A stretch of DNA of 64,000 nt from Anaerohalosphaeraceae bacterium (GCA_037479115.1 JBBFLK010000008.1:47267-111266); one strand, 5' to 3'. Counted from the first letter of the stretch, positions 16,736 through 26,224 are shown. The notes: generated by a model not told the origin, from the sequence alone. Made by a program: numbers and translations.

Positions 16736-18730
16736 TTATGCTTCGGGGCTTTCCACAGCCGGTCCGTGCGGCTCCAGATGCTCTCCGTACCGCACCAGAC
16801 GGGCACTGTTGAAGATAACCACCAGCGCCCCGACCAAGTGCAGAAACGCCGCCAGAATCAGCTTCACCCAGCCGACCATAATCCCCAGCATCCCCAGCAG
16901 GATAAAAATCACACCGAAGAGCAGGTTCTGATGAATGACCGCCCGCGTTTTCCGCGACAAATGCACCAAAAACGGCAGACGCCGAAGGTCATCGCTCATC
17001 AGGGCAATCGAAGCCGAGTTGATAGCCACATCGCTGCCGGCCGCTCCCATCGCAATGCCCAAATCCCCCGCTGCCAGCGCCGGGGCGTCATTGATGCCGT
17101 CCCCGACCACCGCCACAATATGACCTTCCTTGCGTATCGACTCCACCACCGCCAGCTTATCCTGCGGCAGGCACTGGGCCTTGTAATCCGTACAGCCCAG
17201 CTCCGCACTGACGCGGTTGGCCACATCCCGGCGGTCGCCTGTCAGCATCGTCACCCGGCGAATCCGGGCCGCAAACAGCTCCTCCACCGCCTGCCGGGCC
17301 TCCGGACGCGTCTTGTCCTGAAGCCCAATCCAACCGATGCACCGATTGTCGCAGGAAACATACAGCGTGCTGAATCCCTGCTCCTCATGAAGGGCCGGGT
17401 CGGCCACCGTATGAATATCAATCCCGTTTTCCGTCAGGAAGGTGTCGCGTCCCACCCGCACCAGGGAACCGTTTACACGGGCCGTCACGCCTTTGCCCGG
17501 CGTTTCCTGAAACTCCGTCGCCCGCACAAAACTCACATTGGCCTCCTTGGCCAGATTCAGCACCGCACGGGCCGCCGGGTGTTTGCTCATCTCCTCGGCC
17601 GAAGCCGCCAGCGACAGCAGCGTTTCCGGCTCGACATCCGCCGCCGGCTCCAGTTTGGTCACATACAGCTGACCCGTCGTCAGGGTGCCGGTCTTGTCGA
17701 ATACAACCGCCGTAATCTTGCCGGCGATTTCCAGAAGCGATACATTCTTAATCAGCACCCCCAGACGCGCCGCCGCCGACAGTGCCGCCACCATCGCCGT
17801 CGGCGTCGCCATAATAATCGGACACGGGCACGAAATCACCAGAATCGAGATTGTCTTTTCAAAATCCTTCGTGAAAAAGTAAACAATCCCGCTGATCATC
17901 AGAATCGTCGGCAGATACCACTTCACATACCGGTCAATCAGCCGCATAATCGGCAGCTGCGTCTTTTCCGCCGCCATAATCAGCTGCTGCACCTTGCCCA
18001 GCGTGGTATCCTGCCCGGCCTTGGTCACCTCGATATCCAGCATGCCCGTCAGGTTCGTCGTGCCGGCAAACACCTGCATCCCGATGACCTTATCCACCGG
18101 CAGCGATTCGCCGGTAATCGTGGCCTCATTGACCGAACTTAAGCCCTGGCGAATCACACCGTCCGCCGGAATGTTGTCGCCCGGACGGACCCGAATCAAA
18201 TCCCCGGGCTTGAGCTGACTGACGTTCACTTCCGTTTCCGTTCCGTCCGGTTTCACCAACACGGCCGTCGTCGGCGTCAGTTTAATCAGCGATTCAATCG
18301 CCGCCCGTGCCCCCAGGGCCGTCCGGGTCTCCATCAGCTCCGCCAGCAGCATAATAAAGGCCACCACACCCGCCTCAAAATACTGACCGGCGGCCAGCGC
18401 CGCCAGAATCGCCAGCGCCACCAGCTCATCCATATGCGTATGACCTTCCAGGAGGCCCCGCACGGCATGAACAATCACCGGCAGCCCCAGCAGCACCGCC
18501 CCAATCAGGGCCACCAACTGACTCAAATCCCCCGGCCCATACAGCCAGCGAACCTGAGCCAGAGAAGCGCTCAGCAGCAGCACACCGCCGGTCAGCGTGC
18601 CGAATACCGCCAGACTGATTCGCGTCTGCTGGCCCGCCGCCGAGGCGGCTAACCCTTCATGCGTATGGGAATGCCCCTCATGCGAACATCCCATTTCCTG
18701 ACACTTGATTCCAAGGTGCTGATGTGCCAT
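16736..18730 (-). CDS. Heavy-metal-translocating P1B-type ATPase
   Basis: The 664-residue pump has a short His-rich N-terminus (MAHQH..., then CSHEGHSHTHEG) instead of a full metal-binding domain. It has the membrane metal motif CPC, the phosphorylation site DKTGTLT, the nucleotide-domain HP pair in KHPAARAVL, and GDGINDAPALAAGDLGIAMG. In the last membrane helices the sequence FLHLVGALVVIFNSARLVR has His where ZntA/CadA pumps carry an Asp. Zinc/cadmium specificity is therefore uncertain and a CtpC-like metal is possible. Start 18730 follows GAGGTG; a GTG six bases earlier is also in frame. The gene starts 19 bases after the HflK-like gene ends, implying one transcript. Confidence 0.88.
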   Translation of the reverse strand: MAHQHLGIKCQEMGCSHEGHSHTHEGLAASAAGQQTRISLAVFGTLTGGVLLLSASLAQVRWLYGPGDLSQLVALIGAVLLGLPVIVHAVRGLLEGHTHMDELVALAILAALAAGQYFEAGVVAFIMLLAELMETRTALGARAAIESLIKLTPTTAVLVKPDGTETEVNVSQLKPGDLIRVRPGDNIPADGVIRQGLSSVNEATITGESLPVDKVIGMQVFAGTTNLTGMLDIEVTKAGQDTTLGKVQQLIMAAEKTQLPIMRLIDRYVKWYLPTILMISGIVYFFTKDFEKTISILVISCPCPIIMATPTAMVAALSAAARLGVLIKNVSLLEIAGKITAVVFDKTGTLTTGQLYVTKLEPAADVEPETLLSLAASAEEMSKHPAARAVLNLAKEANVSFVRATEFQETPGKGVTARVNGSLVRVGRDTFLTENGIDIHTVADPALHEEQGFSTLYVSCDNRCIGWIGLQDKTRPEARQAVEELFAARIRRVTMLTGDRRDVANRVSAELGCTDYKAQCLPQDKLAVVESIRKEGHIVAVVGDGINDAPALAAGDLGIAMGAAGSDVAINSASIALMSDDLRRLPFLVHLSRKTRAVIHQNLLFGVIFILLGMLGIMVGWVKLILAAFLHLVGALVVIFNSARLVRYGEHLEPHGPAVESPEA

Positions 18731-18748
18731 GTCCACCTCTGCAAATGA

Positions 18749-20011
18749 CTATTTTTTGTCCGCCTGCCCTTCTCTGGGCCGCGCAAAGTCCCGATTAATC
18801 ATCACACGAATTTCACGCCCTCGGTCTCCGGAGGGCGGCACAAACATCGTCTCATCCACCTTCTGAAGAATTTCCTCCACGGCATCCTGATAGAGTTTCT
18901 GCAGCACCAGAGCCGGACGCTTGCGGTATTCCGGCAGCAGACTCTTCAAATAATCCGCCGCCGCCTTGGCGTCCTGCTCCGCCCGGGTCCGATAGGCCCA
19001 TGCCTCCGCCAAAATCCCCTGAACCCGTCCGCCCATCTGACGAATCAGCTCCTCCATCTGCTCGTCCGTCAGCGTTTCATCCCGCAGTTTGGCCAGCAGC
19101 TCCTCCGCCCGAGGACCGGCCGTATCCGTCAGAAGTTTTTCCTTGTACGCGCGGGCGTCCACAATGGCCTGCTCACTTTTGTTAATCGCCTGGCTGGAGG
19201 CCTGAAACGCATCATCCACCTGCAGCGGCCAGTTCGTCCGATTGATCCGCACATCATCAATCTGAATCCCGCTTTCCAACGCATCCAGCTTGTCCTGCAG
19301 AATCCGCCGAACCCGCTCCGAAATCCCCGTTGAACTTGTCAGCGCCTCATCCAGACTGTACCGCACCATCGTGGAAACGATGGCATCCGACGTCAGACTC
19401 TCAATCAGCGGATTGACCGTCCGAGCCGCCACCTCCATAAACGATTCGCCCGGTTTTCGGCTGGGAATATAAATATTTTCAAAAAAACGAACCGGGGAGC
19501 CGATGGAATACGTCACGGTCCATTTGGAATGCACAATGTTGTAATCCGAGCCCTTCAGCTGGGTAATCGGCTCATTGCGGGTCAGACAATACCCGTCCTG
19601 AACCGGGTTCAGCCCGCCGTAAGCCGCTTTCTTTCCGCCGGCCAGCTTTTCCTGCTCCGTCTCAAAATACCAGAACGAATCAATCGGCAGACTGCGAATC
19701 TCCTTGACGGGGATCCGAATAATCTCGCTGATGGGTTCCGGAAACGTCCAGTGATAGCCGGGCTGCTTGATTCGCTCATCCCCCTGGCCCTGAACCTTGC
19801 CGAAAACCAGCACCAGTGCCTGTTCGTTGGGCTCCACGCTGAAAAACCCGCTGGCCAGAAACAAAACCGCCACCGCCGCCATGATGACTTTCAAAATCAG
19901 AAAACTCAGCCGCAGGGCATCCGCCAGCGATTTCTGACCGGGCTGGAGCAGTTCCGGCTCCCCCGCCGTCCGCTGTTCGTTATTCAGACCTGATACCGTT
20001 CGTTCGTCCAT
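18749..20011 (-). CDS. hflK: HflK-like SPFH membrane protein
   Basis: The 420-residue protein has one membrane helix at about residues 34-60, directly followed by an SPFH/Band 7 domain (VEPNEQALVLVFGKV, PGYHWTFPEPISEIIRIPV), then a long helical region rich in Ala, Glu and Lys. In E. coli HflK pairs with HflC in the periplasm and restrains the FtsH protease. A stretch near residues 105-140 has an insertion (FETEQEKLAGGKKAAYGGL) absent from short HflK proteins. It sits 20 bases after the HflC-like gene, so the order here is C then K, the reverse of E. coli. Naming is by best resemblance; FtsH is not in the window. Confidence 0.8.
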   Translation of the reverse strand: MDERTVSGLNNEQRTAGEPELLQPGQKSLADALRLSFLILKVIMAAVAVLFLASGFFSVEPNEQALVLVFGKVQGQGDERIKQPGYHWTFPEPISEIIRIPVKEIRSLPIDSFWYFETEQEKLAGGKKAAYGGLNPVQDGYCLTRNEPITQLKGSDYNIVHSKWTVTYSIGSPVRFFENIYIPSRKPGESFMEVAARTVNPLIESLTSDAIVSTMVRYSLDEALTSSTGISERVRRILQDKLDALESGIQIDDVRINRTNWPLQVDDAFQASSQAINKSEQAIVDARAYKEKLLTDTAGPRAEELLAKLRDETLTDEQMEELIRQMGGRVQGILAEAWAYRTRAEQDAKAAADYLKSLLPEYRKRPALVLQKLYQDAVEEILQKVDETMFVPPSGDRGREIRVMINRDFARPREGQADKK

Positions 20012-20031
20012 AGCCGCTTGCCGTCCTCCGG

Positions 20032-20928
20032 TCAGGGTTGTTTGGTTTCCAGACTCGGCCGCTTTTTCAGCAGAGAAAACGGTTCCACATCCGTTCCCAA
20101 TACCAGCGTCGTGCGCTCTTTGAGAATCCGCTTGAGCGACTCCAAATCCCGCAGGAACATCGCCAGTTCCGGGTCGGCCTCCAGTTCCTTATAGTACCGG
20201 GCCGCTTCGGCATCTCCCGCTCCGCGAATCGCCTGCGCCCGGCTTTCGGCCACCGCCAGCAGTTCCTTCTGCTTAGCCTCTGCTTCACTGCGAATCCGGT
20301 CGGCTTCCGCATTGCCCGCCGCCACAATCGTATCCGTCTTGACCTTCCGGTCCGCCTTCATCCGCTCAAACACATCCTGCGTGACTTTCTCCGGCACCAT
20401 CAGGCGCTTGATGCCCGCCAGCCGCACATCCACCCCATAATTGGCCGCCGCCTGCTGCTGCAGCGCCGCCGTAATCTCCTGCTCAATCTCTTCAAACCGA
20501 AGCTTGGACGGGTCCGTATTTACAAAATCGCTGAACGGATGCCGGCCCACCACCGTATTGGCCGCATTCTGCAGCTGCACCCGCAGCTTCTCCTGCGCCC
20601 CGTCAATGTCCTGCACACTCGTCAAAAACCGCAGCGGGTCGCCGATCCGCCAAATCAGATAACTGACAATAATGATCGGCTCGCCGCCCGCCGTAGCCGT
20701 CTCCTGCATCTGAACCTCCAGCAGACGGCTGCGGGAATCAAACCGATGAACCCGATGAATCGGAATCGGCCAGCGAAAATACAAGCCCGGCTCCGTAATC
20801 GAACGCACCGGATTGCCGAAACACGTCACCAGGGCGCTTTCCGTCTGACGAACCTGGAAGGTAAAGCCCACAAACCCGAGAATCGTCAGAATCACCAGCA
20901 GAAATATGATACCCCATACATTCTTCAT
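20032..20928 (-). CDS. hflC: HflC-like SPFH membrane protein
   Basis: The 298-residue protein has an N-terminal membrane helix (GIIFLLVILTILGFVGFTF) and an SPFH domain with the HflC-type sequence VRQTESALVTCFGNP, EPGLYFRWPIPIHRVHRFD and later GDPLRFLTSV and FEEIEQEITAALQQQAAANYGVDV. A helical Ala/Glu-rich region follows (AAGNAEADRIRSEAEAKQKE). It probably assembles with the HflK-like neighbour into a large membrane cage. It is the second of three successive SPFH genes and lies 10 bases after the larger one. Confidence 0.83.
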   Translation of the reverse strand: MKNVWGIIFLLVILTILGFVGFTFQVRQTESALVTCFGNPVRSITEPGLYFRWPIPIHRVHRFDSRSRLLEVQMQETATAGGEPIIIVSYLIWRIGDPLRFLTSVQDIDGAQEKLRVQLQNAANTVVGRHPFSDFVNTDPSKLRFEEIEQEITAALQQQAAANYGVDVRLAGIKRLMVPEKVTQDVFERMKADRKVKTDTIVAAGNAEADRIRSEAEAKQKELLAVAESRAQAIRGAGDAEAARYYKELEADPELAMFLRDLESLKRILKERTTLVLGTDVEPFSLLKKRPSLETKQP

Positions 20929-20938
20929 ACACGCATCC

Positions 20939-22999
20939 CTATTTTCTCAGAACAGAATCCAGATTCATTTCATACAGACCGGTCGCCATCTTGTCCTCCA
21001 GGTTCAAAATATAAATTTCCTGGTCCGCCGGCTCGGTCGCGACAACAAATTTTCGAATCGAAGGCAGCGATTCCTCCAGAATCTGCAGACGGCGGAACCG
21101 CTGAAAGAGCTTGCCGCCGGCCTGATGGGCCTTGACTTGCCCGGCAAAACGAAGCCCTTCGCCTTTGGCCCGGGCTGTCCGCTCAAACGCATAAGCCTCT
21201 GCCTGCCGCAGTGTGGAAAACAGCTTGCCCTGGGCCTGATGAATGATCGATTCCATCTCCTGCACAAGGGTCTCCGCTCGGGCTGCATCCGACTCCTGAT
21301 AGGCCCTGGAAATCTGCCGAACCAGTCCGTAAATCGCATCGGCCTTTTCAATCGAACCGGCCAGTTCGGTCAATATCTTGTTGTGCTCGGCCTGGGCCGT
21401 CAGAATCGTCGTCTGCTGCTTCTGAACCGCCGCAACAACCTCCTGATAATCTGCAGCCACTTCGGGCGGCGGGTGAACCCCAACCATCCCGACAAACACA
21501 ATCTCCACACCCAGCTGTGCCGCATCCGCCGCCTCCTGCATCCGCGCATGGAGAACACGGCAGGCGTGTTCCTGTCCGGCCCCCAGCAGACTTTTCTGCC
21601 GTTCTGTAAAACTCAGCTCCTCATCCGGTTCTATCTTGGCGCTGGCGGCAAAGCGAGCCAATTCCCGATAACACAGCGCCTCCAGCAGCGTTCGGGAATC
21701 TTGGTGATTATACAGGTACTGGTGCAAATCGCGTATCTTGTAATGGACCGGAACATCCACAATAATGTAGCTGACCGGGGCCGCGCCCTTTTCTCCCCGG
21801 ACCGCCTGACGGCGGGTTTCCACCGCCACAAGCAGTTTATATTCCTCTTTGTAGTGTTTCTGCCCCCACAAGAACGGCTTGGCGGCATCCTCCGGCGACG
21901 GAACATATCCGACATGAAGCACATGAATCTTCTCCATCGGATACACATACGCGCGCTCGAACGGCCAAGGCCATTTCCACGTCCATCCCGGTCCCACCTG
22001 ACGTCCGCCGTCCTCCGTCCGAGCCGACCCAAAGCGTTCAATCACAGCCCCCTCTCCCGGCCCTACAATCACCACGCAGCTGAACAGATAAATCACCAGC
22101 AGAAGAAACAAAAGAAGCGGGGCAATCGCCTTCTCCAGCAGTTTGTAAAACCACGTCTGAGAGACCTGAAACCCAAACTGGTAATCCAGTGTGCTGGCGA
22201 CCGTGTGAAGAATCCCGCCGGGTTCATTGATGAGCCCCAGCAAACGGCTGTCAAAACACGCCCGGCTGTATTGCCCCGCCAGCCGTGGACGATACAAATC
22301 CAGCACAGCCGCCAGAATCGTTTCACTGCCCAGCACAATCAGAAGAATGGGGATAAACCAGTTCAAAAAAACCAGCCCGAACTGGTACTTGTATTGAGCA
22401 AAGGCCAGCGAAACGGCCGCCGCAAACCCCAGAATCGAGCTCATCAGCAGACTGCTCCCCCCCGCCCGAAGCGGACGCCAGACCAGCGTCACACTCAGAC
22501 CGGTCGCATATCGGCTGATTAAAAAACTGAAAAACGACAGCAAAACCAGAATCGCCGCCCCCAAAAGCGGCGAGCGAAGCGAATACTCCTTTGCAGGCCC
22601 CGAAACAAATCGAATTAATAAAAAACCCAACGCAATCTGGCCGACTGCAATCAGCACCCCCCAGATGGGCAAAAGCCATTTTTCCACCCATTCGAGCCGT
22701 TTTTGAGCCACCGCAAAGATGTCCAGCCGTCCCTCCGGCCCCTCAAAAATTGTGTGTTTCTCACGAGCCCTCTTCAGTTCCGCCAGGTCCAGTTTCTCCT
22801 GCTCGGCCCGATGCCGATGATAAAACTGGATCATCAGAACCAGCCAAATCAGAAAACTCCCCAAGACCTGCCAGGACAGAAGATACAGGGTAGGACTTGA
22901 CAGGACAGCCCCAAAAAACAGGGCTGACAAAAAGAAAAGCAGACTCAGAATCAGTCCGAATAACGATACGTAAAACGCTCTCTGTGACGAATCTGCCAT
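20939..22999 (-). CDS. Large polytopic SPFH-domain protein
   Basis: The 686-residue protein differs from standard HflK/C. The first half holds about seven or eight hydrophobic helices (for example VLIAVGQIALGFLLIRFV and LLLFLLLVIYLFSCVVIVG). The SPFH domain begins at about residue 325 (VGPGEGAVIERFGSART, GWTWKWPWPFERAYVYPMEKI). The C-terminal region contains GVEIVFVGMVGVHPPPEVA and a long helical tail. It heads the three-gene SPFH cluster. A plausible role is a membrane scaffold that joins the HflK/HflC assembly; this is inferred from position. The start follows AGGA by about ten bases, a weak site. Confidence 0.8.
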   Translation of the reverse strand: MADSSQRAFYVSLFGLILSLLFFLSALFFGAVLSSPTLYLLSWQVLGSFLIWLVLMIQFYHRHRAEQEKLDLAELKRAREKHTIFEGPEGRLDIFAVAQKRLEWVEKWLLPIWGVLIAVGQIALGFLLIRFVSGPAKEYSLRSPLLGAAILVLLSFFSFLISRYATGLSVTLVWRPLRAGGSSLLMSSILGFAAAVSLAFAQYKYQFGLVFLNWFIPILLIVLGSETILAAVLDLYRPRLAGQYSRACFDSRLLGLINEPGGILHTVASTLDYQFGFQVSQTWFYKLLEKAIAPLLLFLLLVIYLFSCVVIVGPGEGAVIERFGSARTEDGGRQVGPGWTWKWPWPFERAYVYPMEKIHVLHVGYVPSPEDAAKPFLWGQKHYKEEYKLLVAVETRRQAVRGEKGAAPVSYIIVDVPVHYKIRDLHQYLYNHQDSRTLLEALCYRELARFAASAKIEPDEELSFTERQKSLLGAGQEHACRVLHARMQEAADAAQLGVEIVFVGMVGVHPPPEVAADYQEVVAAVQKQQTTILTAQAEHNKILTELAGSIEKADAIYGLVRQISRAYQESDAARAETLVQEMESIIHQAQGKLFSTLRQAEAYAFERTARAKGEGLRFAGQVKAHQAGGKLFQRFRRLQILEESLPSIRKFVVATEPADQEIYILNLEDKMATGLYEMNLDSVLRK

Positions 23000-23059
23000 A
23001 ATTTTTGATTCCTAACTCCTCTTCGATTCTTTCCCGAACAATACCGGACAGTCTTTGTA

Positions 23060-23087
23060 TATATAGTAAATTTACCGGATTACGCAA
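23060..23087 (-). promoter_or_regulatory. Candidate promoter of the SPFH gene run
   Basis: On the minus strand TTGCGT and TATATA are separated by 16 bases, about 60 bases before the large SPFH start. The A/T-rich gap between the divergent genes is the only obvious entry point for the long minus-strand gene run down to 12294. Confidence 0.4.
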
Positions 23088-23168
23088 CAGGAGGGTTTAC
23101 AAAAAAAAGGGTTTTAGGTAAAAAGTATAGGAAAAGAAAACTTTTTTTGTCATAATCAAGGTCCGCCT

Positions 23169-24149
23169 GTGATTGGAAAACTGTTTACAATAGCCAAAAA
23201 TACCGTATTCGAAACCCTTCGCCAGCCGATTTACATCATTATTATCATCTGTGCCCTTCTTTTGCTCCTTCTGGCACCGGCCATCAGCATGTACACGCTG
23301 GACGAAGACGTCAAACTCCTGCGAGAATTGGCCTTTTCTACGCTCTTTCTTGCCGGTTTGTTCATTTCCGTTTTCTCCGCCGGCGGAGCCCTGACCGAAG
23401 AAATCGAAACCGGGACGATTACCACCGTGCTTTCCAAGCCGCTTCCGCGTCCGCTATTCGTGCTTGGAAAGTTTGCCGGCCTGGCCCTGGCGGTGGCCCT
23501 GGCTCATTATTTACTTTCTATCGCGATGCTCCTGGCAATCCGACATGGAGTGCTCGAACGGGCCTCCGATGAACCCGACTGGGTTGTGATTACGGCTGCG
23601 GGAAGTGTCCTGCTGCTTACCATCCTTATAAGTGCTTTATTAAACTACTTTTACGAATGGCACTTCTGCTCGACCGCCGTGGTCATCGGCACTATTCTCA
23701 GCTCTGCAGCCCTCTTGTTTCTGGCCTTTGTAGACCGAGATTGGAAAGTAAATCCCTCCCAAAACGGCTTCCACCTGTTTGACATCAATGCCTCGGCCCT
23801 GCTGCTTTTGGCCGTTTTAATCACGGTAGCGCTGGCAGTAATGTTCTCAACCCGCCTTAATATCATTCTTACGCTCTTAAGTTGCGTTGGGGTTTTTCTA
23901 ATCGGTTTGATTACAGACTGGCTGTTTGGGCGGCTGGCAGACAAATTCCTCTGGGCCAAAATCGGGTATATCCTTTTCCCAAACTTTCAGGTCTTTTGGG
24001 TCAGCGACGCTATCTATGAAAACAAACAAGTGTCTGGCGATTACCTTTTGATGGGACTCTATTACGCTGTTCTTTATATTTCCGCTATCCTCTTTTTGGC
24101 AATCGCCCTCTTTCAAAACAGACAGGTTGGGCAAAACAGGCAATATTAA
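23169..24149 (+). CDS. ABC-2 type transporter permease
   Basis: The 326-residue protein has about six hydrophobic helices and the ABC-2 pattern: an N-terminal membrane segment, then SAGGALTEEIETGTITTVLSKPLPRPLFVLGKFAGL in the first cytosolic loop. No ATPase gene is adjacent on this strand; the ATPase encoded at 15444-16706 is the nearest candidate partner. It begins with GTG preceded by AAGGT. Its last four bases overlap the end of the convergent GNAT gene. The substrate cannot be predicted. Confidence 0.8.
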   Translation: MIGKLFTIAKNTVFETLRQPIYIIIIICALLLLLLAPAISMYTLDEDVKLLRELAFSTLFLAGLFISVFSAGGALTEEIETGTITTVLSKPLPRPLFVLGKFAGLALAVALAHYLLSIAMLLAIRHGVLERASDEPDWVVITAAGSVLLLTILISALLNYFYEWHFCSTAVVIGTILSSAALLFLAFVDRDWKVNPSQNGFHLFDINASALLLLAVLITVALAVMFSTRLNIILTLLSCVGVFLIGLITDWLFGRLADKFLWAKIGYILFPNFQVFWVSDAIYENKQVSGDYLLMGLYYAVLYISAILFLAIALFQNRQVGQNRQY

Positions 24150-24619
24150 ACCGCCTTTGTCGGCTCTTCCAAATCAATAATCATCGCCGTTTCGTCACAA
24201 TGGTCCTGCTTCGGACAGCGGGCGCAGTCGCTCCAAACCTTCATCGGCAGCGTCTTTTTATCGACACGGCGAAACCCCACTTTTTCAAAGAAAACCGGCT
24301 CCATTGTCAAGGTAAAGACTTGGCTTATGCCCAGCCGACGGGCCTCTTCCAGGCATCGATTGACAAGGGCCCGCCCGATTCCCTTCCCAAAATAACTCTT
24401 ATCCACCGCCAAAGACTGAATCTCGGCCAGATTCGACCAGATTACCTTCAGCGCGCAGCAGCCCACAACTGTTCCGTTCGCTTCGGCCACCTGAAAAACC
24501 TGAAGATTTTCATAAATATCCGCCAGCGAACGAAACAGCATCCGGTCCAGCTCTGCATAACAGCTGATCAGTGCATGAATGGCCGGCACATCCTGAACTC
24601 GTGCATTTCGTATCTGCAT
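24146..24619 (-). CDS. GNAT acetyltransferase, ArgA-like (N-acetylglutamate synthase type)
   Basis: The 157-residue single-domain GNAT has the acetyl-CoA loop DKSYFGKGIGRALVNRCLEEA and the end signature LPMKVWSDCARCPKQDHCD. That Cys-rich ending is shared with the short ArgA-type N-acetylglutamate synthases of delta-proteobacteria and their relatives. If so, it would make N-acetylglutamate, the first intermediate of arginine biosynthesis; no other arg gene is nearby. ATG 24619 is preferred to an upstream in-frame TTG (24640); neither has a clear ribosome site. GNAT fold is certain, ArgA activity tentative. Confidence 0.78.
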   Translation of the reverse strand: MQIRNARVQDVPAIHALISCYAELDRMLFRSLADIYENLQVFQVAEANGTVVGCCALKVIWSNLAEIQSLAVDKSYFGKGIGRALVNRCLEEARRLGISQVFTLTMEPVFFEKVGFRRVDKKTLPMKVWSDCARCPKQDHCDETAMIIDLEEPTKAV

Positions 24620-24692
24620 ATCAACACTATACCGTTTCAAACGGAAACAAGCAAGTGCACACCAAAAACCTGGTTTTTCGTCTTTTTCGTGT

Positions 24693-24698
24693 TATAAT
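24693..24698 (+). promoter_or_regulatory. Perfect -10 hexamer 13 bases before the symporter start
   Basis: TATAAT stands so close to the ATG at 24712 that transcription would start only about seven bases upstream of it. The -35 region is T-rich with no good TTGACA match. No Shine-Dalgarno sequence lies between. Confidence 0.4.
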
Positions 24699-24711
24699 AA
24701 AACCGTACGAC

Positions 24712-26166
24712 ATGGAACCGGCCGTAGTTTTCACATTTGCAGCGTACTTTCTTTTTCTGCTGGCTGTAGGACTCTTTTTTTACACCCGCTCGACAGCCGC
24801 ACAGGACTATTGGCTCGGCGGACGGGGTATGGGAAGCTGGGTAACCGCCTTTTCCGCTCAGGCATCCGATATGAGCGGCTGGCTGCTGATGGGACTGCCG
24901 GGCGCGGTCTATCTGGGAGGGCTTCAGGAAGGATGGATTGCGGCAGGGCTTGTGGCCGGAACCGTTATCAACTGGTATGGGCTGGCCCCGCGATTGCGAA
25001 TCTTCACCGAACGGACAAATTCCCTCACAATCCCTGCCTTTTTGGAAAAACGATTCCGCGACCCAACCGGGCTCCTTCGCCTCGTCTCAGCCGCTGTCAT
25101 TCTCCTCTTTTTTACCCTGTACGCCGCTTCCGGACTGGTGGCAGCCGGCAAACTCTTCGAATCGACCTTCGACATCCCCTACCCCGCCGCCGTCCTGCTG
25201 GGCGGTTTTATCATCATCTTCTACACATTTTTGGGAGGCTTCAAAGCCGTCTGCTGGACGGACCTTCTGCAGGGAGTCCTGATGATTTTCGCGATTGCAG
25301 TCATTCCGCTTCTGGCTGTCTGGAAAAATCCGTCGGCCGACTGGTCGGTCCTGCTTCGCCGGGCTCCTCAAGCCCCGTCAGCGGTTCCGGCTCTCTTGTC
25401 CGTCCTGTCCGCACTGTCGTGGGGCCTGGGTTATTTCGGGCAGCCCCATATTCTTACACGCTTTATGGCGGTTCGGTCGCTTCGGCATCTTTATCAATCC
25501 GCCTGCATCGGCTCACTCTGGGCGGCCGCCGCCCTGGCCGGAGCCGTGGCCGTCGGGCAAATCGGCGCCGCGGTCTTTCCGGGACTGTCCGGCGGAGACG
25601 AAGAAAAAATCTTCATCCTCCTGATTCAAAACACCTGTCATCCCTGGCTGACGGGAATCATGCTGTCCGCCATCCTTTCAGCCATTATGTCCACCATCGA
25701 TTCCCAGCTCCTCGTATCCGCTTCGGCCTTGACCGAAGATGTTTACCGCAAAACGGTTCAGACCGGTGTATCGGAAAAAACCGCCTTGCTGGTCAGCCGG
25801 CTGTGCGTGCTCGGCATTTCCGCGCTGGCTCTTCTGCTGGCCCTGAATCCCAAAGAAACCATCCTGAAAATCGTCGCCTATGCCTGGGGCGGGCTGGGAG
25901 CAGCATTTGGACCGGTCCTGTTGGCGGCCCTTTATTCCCGCAAAACAACCTGGTACTCCGCCTTGGCCGGAATGCTCGCCGGAACCCTCACGCTGGTCTT
26001 TTGGAAATACCTCGGTTTCAGCGGTTGGCTCTATGAATTGGCCCCCGGCTTTGCCGCCAACACCGCCGTACTGATGATAATCAATTTCTTTTTCCCGCAG
26101 ACAGATGCGGCCATTTTGCAGGATTTTGAAACAACCCTTCGGCAGATCCAACAGGCGGGACAATGA
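24712..26166 (+). CDS. putP: Sodium/solute symporter, PutP (sodium/proline) type
   Basis: The 484-residue transporter has about 13 membrane helices and the SSS-family signature regions: YWLGGRGMGSWVTAFSAQASDMSGWLLMGLPGAVY at the start (sodium and substrate sites in TM2), then GYFGQPHILTRFMAV and the TM9 segment SAIMSTIDSQLLVSASALTED. The pattern SAQASDMSGWLLMGLPG is typical of PutP rather than PanF or SGLT. It would import proline with Na+ at the inner membrane. ATG 24712 gives the normal length; an in-frame start at 24571 would add a non-conserved leader overlapping the divergent gene. Confidence 0.88.
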   Translation: MEPAVVFTFAAYFLFLLAVGLFFYTRSTAAQDYWLGGRGMGSWVTAFSAQASDMSGWLLMGLPGAVYLGGLQEGWIAAGLVAGTVINWYGLAPRLRIFTERTNSLTIPAFLEKRFRDPTGLLRLVSAAVILLFFTLYAASGLVAAGKLFESTFDIPYPAAVLLGGFIIIFYTFLGGFKAVCWTDLLQGVLMIFAIAVIPLLAVWKNPSADWSVLLRRAPQAPSAVPALLSVLSALSWGLGYFGQPHILTRFMAVRSLRHLYQSACIGSLWAAAALAGAVAVGQIGAAVFPGLSGGDEEKIFILLIQNTCHPWLTGIMLSAILSAIMSTIDSQLLVSASALTEDVYRKTVQTGVSEKTALLVSRLCVLGISALALLLALNPKETILKIVAYAWGGLGAAFGPVLLAALYSRKTTWYSALAGMLAGTLTLVFWKYLGFSGWLYELAPGFAANTAVLMIINFFFPQTDAAILQDFETTLRQIQQAGQ

Positions 26167-26172
26167 GGAAAC

Positions 26173-26224
26173 AAAAACAGGGAGGACGGCGCAGAATCAA
26201 ACAAGTTGTGGGCCGCGCTCCCTG
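26173..26224 (-). terminator. Terminator of the candidate small RNA
   Basis: CAGGGAG (minus strand, 26224-26218) pairs with CTCCCTG (26184-26178); an inner CGGC/GCCG stem lengthens it. TTTTTGTTT follows at once. Confidence 0.6.
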
